Below, piece after piece: positions 43,479 through 64,000 of a DNA stretch of 64,000 nucleotides. Source of the stretch: Pseudorasbora parva. Its lineage: Eukaryota; Chordata; Actinopteri; Cypriniformes; Gobionidae. Within the stretch, counting starts at the first letter, position 1. Each line of letters opens with the position of its first letter. The notes below the pieces were generated by a model. That model searched no databases, was not told where the DNA came from, and worked only from the letters and a program-made list of their open reading frames with translations. Location of the stretch: assembly GCF_024679245.1 (NCBI RefSeq), contig NC_090187.1, positions 21,710,995 to 21,774,994 of the forward strand, written 5' to 3'. Made by a program: the position numbers and the translations under genes.

Positions 43479-43804
43479 AAGGCCCTGTCCTAAATGGCAC
43501 ACTTCATGTGCACTTTCGGTCATGTGGACTTACAATGGCCACTGCGTGCACGTGTTCGTTAAGTCCACAAGACCATAGAGTGTCCCATTCGTCATTTAAG
43601 CTTAAAGAAGGGTGCTCATGAGCGCCCCCTTTGCGGCTGCTATGCGCCCTCGATGCGCACTTCAGATGAGCCCGCAAGTTTGCGAGCTACGCAGAGGACT
43701 TCTAACTGGCAGTCAAAGCGGCATTACATCGTGAAAGTGCCGACTTTCGGAGGAGGAAGAGGAAGCCTGTGAGGGTTTAGGGTGCCATTTGGGACAGGGC
43801 CTTA
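43479..43804. mobile_element. 325-bp inverted-repeat element (AAGGCCCTGTCC ends)
   Basis: Left AAGGCCCTGTCCTAAATGGC and right GCCATTTGGGACAGGGCCTT are inverted relatives of at least 20 bp. The interior holds CpG-containing sequence without a conserved frame. Confidence 0.65.
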
Positions 43805-44058
43805 GAAGTAAACGCCCACTGCTAGGATTGGATAAGTTTAGCAAATTTATAATAAGCTCTGGCTCCCCCTGAGTACATGTGAGAAATTGTTTTGGTAGGG
43901 TGTGGGGAAACAGCAACCAGAAGGATTTGCCGACAGGGCTCGCAAAATGTCTTTATCAAACAAACAATGATTTATCTCTCATCCACCCTTGATTGATTGG
44001 AATGTTTTTTTTTTATTACTTCCTATTGGTGGATATAACCGTGAACCGTACATCACTA

Positions 44059-44082
44059 ACACACACACACACACACACACAC
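44059..44082. repeat. (AC)n microsatellite
   Basis: 12 units. Confidence 0.9.
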
Positions 44083-45003
44083 CTCACTGCAGTGTCAGAT
44101 AAATCAGCATGATCAAAACTTCCGCTATTGCCTTTTTCCTTCAAATATCAGGTCAGGAAAGTTAACAACGCATTATGCTCGCAAGAATGTTATTTTACTG
44201 TTTAAGATAGCACGTTGGCAGGCCGGTAAGTTATGTTCAGTTAGACATAAAGCAAACGATCTGTATCAATGCAATACTATCACATATAAAAAAAAATGTT
44301 TTACTCACATTAAAGTGTTGCCTCATTCATTCATGTAATCTCATCCTGCCTGCAAATCAAGTCTCTTTTTTACAAACGGATCAGAGACCAGAAATGAAGG
44401 AACAAAAGTGCAATATCTTCCCCACGCGAGCTGGATCTTCATTAAAACAAAAATGTTCATCCATGCATTCATAATAAAGAAATCTACATGAAGCTTATGC
44501 AGCATGTTTATAGCTTGGAAGTTTGCTCCGGTTTAGCTCCACGTAGGCCTGTGTTATTCATCTATAAAATGTCATGCACAAATCTGTGGGTGGGGCTACA
44601 GATTCAGGCATTGTTCTTATTGGCTGTGTCCGAAACCTTGAAAATGCTGCCTTCGGAGGACACATTTGAAGGCAGGAAGTCATCAAGCTGCGTCCGAATC
44701 TAATGTTTGCTTCACTTCCTGTCTCCTGAGATACCTTCATCTGATCGATTTTTGAAGACAGCGTACATGTCCTTCGCTGCCTTTGATATCCCACAATCCT
44801 GTGCTTTCTATTTAGTGACAGTTGAGCTGGGAAAAAAAGATGGCGTCCAGAAGTTGCGTTTGCGGGTCTGTTTGTGTGTAAATGTACGATTTTGACCAAC
44901 ATATTACACTTCTGATGTCATTTCTAGCGAGAAATCACTACTGTAGTAATTAAATGTGTTTAGTTCTCACCAAAGCTCTCTCTATTTTGCTGTAGATCAT
45001 TAA

Positions 45004-46022
45004 AGCAGCACTAGGTAACTTTTCAACCTTCATAATATATTTTTTAAGACTCTTGTGATGATAAATCGACTTACAATAGGTTGAATGACACGTCTGCCAT
45101 AGCCTGATGGGGTCTGTATCGTTTTTAATCGTACTTTAAAACTTCGGGTTTCGGGTAGTAACCCGAGAAAAAGAAAAGAACTACAAAATTCGACTGCTTT
45201 ACGGAATATACGTCACTTCCACCAACACACACTTCCTTACATTCGGACGTGCGAGCCCAACTTTGTTCGTCGGATAATAGATAATAGATAATAGTCATGT
45301 CCGAAGCAGCAGAGACAAATAAGAAAGAAAAGGTTTTGTTGGAGGAAAGCAATAAGAGGAAATGAAGAAATTATGGGATTAAAGGCAGGACGAGGATCAA
45401 AATGTGACCAGCGTTTGCTCGTCGGCGTGAGCTGAAGGAGGCGTGCCCGACCGATGCTGTCCTGCTTGTTACGGTGAGCTACCACTCAAACATTGAACTG
45501 AAGTGAATTGATAATCATATAGATTCTGTAAAACGGTAACCAATAGACTACTATAATGACGCTGGCTTGTAAACGTGAGCATCGTGATTATTTGGCGTTT
45601 GAAAAAAATAAAACCCATGAAATTATATTCATTTGACATGCTGAAACATATGCCACTGACTGTAACGTTACCTGGGATGAAGACGTTTCACACGCGACGC
45701 CAGAAGAACTGTTCAGGGGAACTGTTAGTGCTGCACCGACCCGCGGGACGCTTTTATGAAGTTATTTGGCCCGCACCGCACCACTGTATATATTTTTACA
45801 ACCCGCCGCGCACCCGCGACCATTAAATAGATATACGGGGTCCGCGGGTTATGAGACAAACCGCGCATCACTAGTTCAGGGCTATCAGGGTTGTCATGTC
45901 AACAAATGCACGCGCGATGGCATCCCCTGTTGTAGGATTACAGATCTTACGACAGTAGTTGAGGACATTATTTTTTCCAAACTGTAGGGGGACCCCGAGA
46001 GCAAAAGTAGCCAAGTGGGGCT
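45004..46022. mobile_element. TTAA-flanked inverted-repeat element (inner element of nest)
   Basis: Left AGCAGCACTAGGTAACTTTT and right AAAAGTAGCCAAGTGGGGCT are inverted relatives flanked by TTAA (45000-45003 and 46023-46026). It sits inside the outer element 44622-46162 and itself contains a GC-rich insert (about 45729-45873). Confidence 0.65.
45729..45873. mobile_element. GC-rich hAT-like miniature insert
   Basis: Begins TAGTGCTGCACCGACCCGCG and ends CCGCGCATCACTA, so TAGTG/CACTA ends with GC-rich flanks (GACCCGCGGGACG, TCCGCGGGTTATGAG). Its base composition contrasts sharply with the surrounding AT-rich element. Confidence 0.5.
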
Positions 46023-46499
46023 TTAAACTGTTACACTGCCTTAGAAATCTGTCCGAAATTAGTTTCATGAGATGCCTTCATGCACAAAACGCTGCCTTAA
46101 AAGTCACTGTCTGATGAGGCAGAGAGGCAACGAGTCTGCAGCCTAGGTTTTCGGACGCAGCCATTATGTTGAGGCGGTGTTTCACCCCACGATGACGTCA
46201 TGGGTTGGCATATTCTGAGAGCGCATTTTCTGGGCCTGGTGTCAATAAAACATCTTCTTTGACTAACAAGGAAGTTTCAGCTCCGAGATTTAATATTATT
46301 CTGTTCAGGCACCCCTAATTTTCTTCTCCTCAATCAATTTCTTTAAAAAACAGAAGAGTCTTTTGTTTCCTTTCGAAGAAGGTGCTAGTTTACAATCCTT
46401 GAAAACTTTCTGACGTCGTCAGTGACTCACATGAATGCTCATGATCATGTGTGGGCATGTTTGCAAATGAGTTAACCAAAGCCTCGAGATTCTGGCATC

Positions 46500-48784
46500 A
46501 GTGAAATGTTTAATTACAAAGAAACCCACAGTGACAAAATATGACAACGCTGTGAAAAAAGCATGATGAATGTAACAGAACCCGCAGACGTGGAGCGGCT
46601 TTTCTTCTCTTCTTTTAAAATACTGTAATAGTTTTAATTTAAATGAGACGGCACATGCCCAATGAGGAAAAAAATTGACAAAAATACTTATAAAAATATG
46701 CCATTAGATTCATATGAACAATCGTGGACTGTGAGAGCACTATGTACAGAGAAAGGCAATATATACCAATATTTACAATACAGAATACACATGACATCTT
46801 TAACTAGAAAGGGCTGAGAGGGTCACTTGCAACAGTAAGACTCGACTATCACTGATTGATTTAGATGACATTTTTGAAATGCTTTGATGGTTACGGCGAG
46901 CGTTCATATTTACCCAGATCAATCAGTCAAAACGTGAAATATTCCCATGAATTTCCATGCATGATGCAGTCTGGGAAAAGTCTGACTTGACATCTTTCAG
47001 GTAATTCGGCATGTTTTTGGATGCAGGTGAGCGAGTATTTTGGGTGTGTTTGTGACTGACTCGGTTCTTTCCAGATAAAACTAAGGCAGCAGAAATTGCT
47101 CATTTAACAGGAAGTCGACCCACCTGATGGCGGGCGGCACAGGCAGAGCGGTTTAGCAGTTAATTTTCTCTCATAAGCGGCCACATGCAGCTGAAGGGCT
47201 GTACCCGTCTGACTTCATTCTACGCGTCATAATCAGGCACACTCACAAACAAGCACAGAGTTCATCTCTCGAATCCAAACTCTATTCGTCAAATCAAGAA
47301 AGGCAGTCTTTAGTAACAACACAATTCCCTTTCCCGAATTACCATGATGATGAAAACAAACATTGAAATGTCAAAGTTGTCCATGGGTGTATCTCACAGA
47401 ACCTGTCAAGAACATTTCCATTTTATATTCTCAATTATTCAAATAAACTAAATATATTTACATTATTTTTCATGACAGTTAGTCACATTTTCCCCAAATT
47501 CAAATGACCATAATGCAAAAAAGTCTCATTATTGTAACGTGAAAAAATACAGTACATCTGTCAAATGCATATATCATTATTTTGTACTAAATTTAATTTT
47601 AAAAATCGTTTTACAGTCATGTGAATGAGATTATTTTTGCATTACAATAAAAAAAAAATAGGGGGAAATGTGCTTAATTGTTATTAAAATACACTGTATT
47701 CTTAAATGCTCCCGAAGATGCGCTTAATAATGCTGAATTATTATTCTATCTTTTTATTTTAGGGTGAAATAAGACCTGGATGTCTCATCACGCAAAAAAG
47801 GTTTCAATAAATTCTAATCAATCTCACAAACGTGACCTCAATGACCCGACTTGAGTTGAGCGTCAAAATCTTTCAGTAGAGAAAAACGCCAGACTACCTT
47901 GTTTATAAATTAAGTGCTATAAAAAAGACTTAACTAAAAATGAAAAAAACATAAATACTGTACAAAAGGATTTTTTTGTCACAATACCTATATGTGGAAT
48001 GTCATTTCTGTTCTTTTACATAATATAGTGAAGGGCTTTTTTTTTATACATAAAATTGATTTTATAACCAAAAGAATAAAGTGATAATGTGTAATAATTC
48101 TGAGTGTGAGATTGTTGATTAATGGAGTAGTAAAAAGTGTATGTGTGTGTGTGTGAGTGTGGGGTATAACGGTTTGTAGGTACTATAGCCTTATATTGCA
48201 CATTGGTTACGTAAGATTAAATCTCATCTCGTCCCGGACGGCACCGATGACAGGTTTAACAAAAGCATCTTCATTCTCGAATCAAATCACAGTCTGTTGA
48301 GACCAGTAGTTGACCATAAAAGTGTGCGGACTGTCCTCTAACACAAAGTGAAGGATGAAAAAACTTGTCTTTCCCCTCTGTTTGTCCATCCACACATTAC
48401 CCACAATCCTTCCTGCCTTGTGCTATGCGTTCAAACCCCTCTCTCTATCCGACAACCGAACAACTCTTTCTTTTTTTACTTCACCTGTTCCCATTTTTTC
48501 TTCTCAGCGAGGGTTTCTACAATAATTTGTCCTTCTCGGCCCGCTTTTAAAGCTGCTTCTTAAGTTTCAACACAATATTTAAAAGCGGCAACAGGAAACA
48601 CCGCATGGCAAGCGAGATCAGTAATTTACACCAAGAAATTACATAACACAACGTAACAAAAAAACCCATTTGTTGACGTGTTACACACTTGTACACAACG
48701 CATCAGAGGACAGGAAGGGGCGGGGTTTCGGGGGGAAGTGCGTGGGCTAGTCCAGCAGCTTTTGTTTTGGGCGTGGGGCTTCCA
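46500..48784 (-). other. arhgef17: arhgef17 3'UTR and downstream flank
   Basis: Sequence following the stop codon. It is noticeably poorer in recognisable transposons than its surroundings. Minus-strand polyadenylation signals occur at 47753-47758 (AATAAA) and about 46633-46638 (ATTAAA); which is used cannot be told. A short TG tract lies near 48138-48158. Confidence 0.5.
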
Positions 48785-62826
<14,042 letters not shown>

Positions 62827-64000
62827 CTGGATGAATACATACAATATGTAGGCTTGTCATAAATATATAGGATTTATTGTCTCTTTCATTAATATATACA
62901 CAATATGTTTAGGGCTAATATAAAGTATGAATCATAAATATATAAAGTATTTATTGGTCGTCTCATGAATATATGAAGTATTTATTTTTTGCTATGAATA
63001 TATAATAGTGATGTTCGGCCTAGAAAAATCTTCATCTTTTATTTAAATATTATTATTTTTTTCGCAATGAAACACACCAAATTGTGTGGACAATAATTTT
63101 TGGCCAGGAAATCCTACTAAGAAAATACAAACTTAAATAATAATAACTGATTGTGTTGTATTATATTTTCATTTTTATATTTGATATGTTTGTTTTTCTA
63201 TGCTTCTTTTTGCCAAATAATTATTAAATAATCATAACTATTATTATTTTTAGTATACTTTTTTTATTAGGATACATGTTACCATGTTTAGTTTTTCCTT
63301 CATATTTAAATCAATATTTAAAAAAACATTTTTTTATTGTTTGATCGAACTAGTAATAAAAAAAGAAAACATCCTCTCCATACATCACTTTTGGCCACTA
63401 ATGTGGGTAGCATTTCTTGTGCTTTGTAATGAATATAGTGCAGTAATTATTGGCATTTTCGCTAAATATATACAATATGTGCTGGTTATTTATTAAAATA
63501 TGTAGTATGTTTTGGATTTTGCATGAATATATACTATTTTTTGAGCTTTGCATAAATATATATAATATTTTTCACTGAAAATTCTCAAAAATACTCAAAA
63601 TCTTAAAAAAATCATAAAAAACAAACAAAGAATACTTACTGCATATATTCATGGGACAGTTTTTGTGCCTTTTGGGAAACTATAGAAATCAGTATTGGGT
63701 GATATATGTTCAATTTTAAATATAAAAATGTATTCTTTTCTTCAGAGGAGATACTTCAGATGCACGTTGTTTGCCATGATGGTTTTCAATTGCTTGAAAT
63801 ATGAGTAAAATTACTTAAAAAAAGAAAATGCAACATGTGCAGTGCAAGTCTGTCATATATGCTACATAAATTTTAAATGCCAACTATAATTATAAATTGT
63901 GTATTTGGGTCATGGCTTTTATTGGTTACTTTTTTTTTTTTTGTAATCCGGATCTGAAAAATTAAATACATTTATTGGATTTAGATTTATCGGCCAAGAT
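62827..64000 (-). other. arhgef17: arhgef17 upstream intron (partial)
   Basis: Very AT-rich sequence up to the window edge, with several loosely repeated AATATATA-containing units between 62850 and 63560 (for example 'ATGAATATAT' about every 60 nt). No exon was seen. Confidence 0.5.

Larger units (their letters stand above)
44622..46162. mobile_element. Outer element of a nested cluster (GGCTGTGTCCGAAACC ends)
   Basis: Left GGCTGTGTCCGAAACC is the inverse of right GGTTTTCGGACGCAGCC. About 380 bp on the left and 140 bp on the right belong to this element, and the middle is a later insertion (45004-46022). TTAT may be the flanking duplication. Confidence 0.6.

Overview
The window is vertebrate nuclear DNA, most probably from a cyprinid or closely related teleost. 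It is AT-rich, crowded with (TA)n and (CA)n microsatellites, and full of short inverted-repeat DNA transposons of types I associate with carp-like fishes. Genes are split into short exons with canonical GT-AG junctions. No complete bacterial-style ORF, rRNA, tRNA or CRISPR array was seen. Two protein-coding genes can be assembled, both on the minus strand and in the same order and orientation as human ARHGEF17-RELT (11q13.4).

Right part (48785-62826): the 3' end of arhgef17, a Rho guanine nucleotide exchange factor. Nine exons join in continuous frame into about 563 C-terminal residues covering the WD40-like propeller, an acidic Ser-rich insert and the conserved C-terminus. The DH-PH catalytic part lies beyond the right edge.

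Left part (about 5527-23100): complete relt (TNFRSF19L). Nine coding exons join in frame for 399 codons: signal peptide, TNFR cysteine-rich region, transmembrane segment, RELT-family intracellular domain and an RFx[V/I] motif. A short tenth exon supplies the stop, and two candidates for it exist (5527-5538 and 5740-5793). A TATA/GC-box promoter with a non-coding first exon is predicted near 22927-23100. A second, G-rich candidate first exon lies at 38938-39190.

The remainder (1-5500, 23.1-38.9 kb, 39.2-46.5 kb and the introns) has no convincing host coding exon and is largely transposon-derived. It holds a Kolobok-like element with a THAP-domain remnant (53557-54998), a hAT-like element with a BED-finger remnant inside a TA repeat (18878-19510), a Harbinger-type Myb/SANT-like remnant (about 34985-35510), a Tc1 fossil (40599-41480), a piggyBac-like pair (752-1510 and 58405-58725), a 2-kb inverted-repeat element (24661-26697), several nested insertions and a four-copy TIR family. 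No wholly new gene system is evident. The more unusual items are the transposon nests, the transposase-domain remnants, the long TG/CA tracts beside relt splice donors, and the alternative relt ends. All family assignments come from reading the sequence against remembered families; no database search was run.
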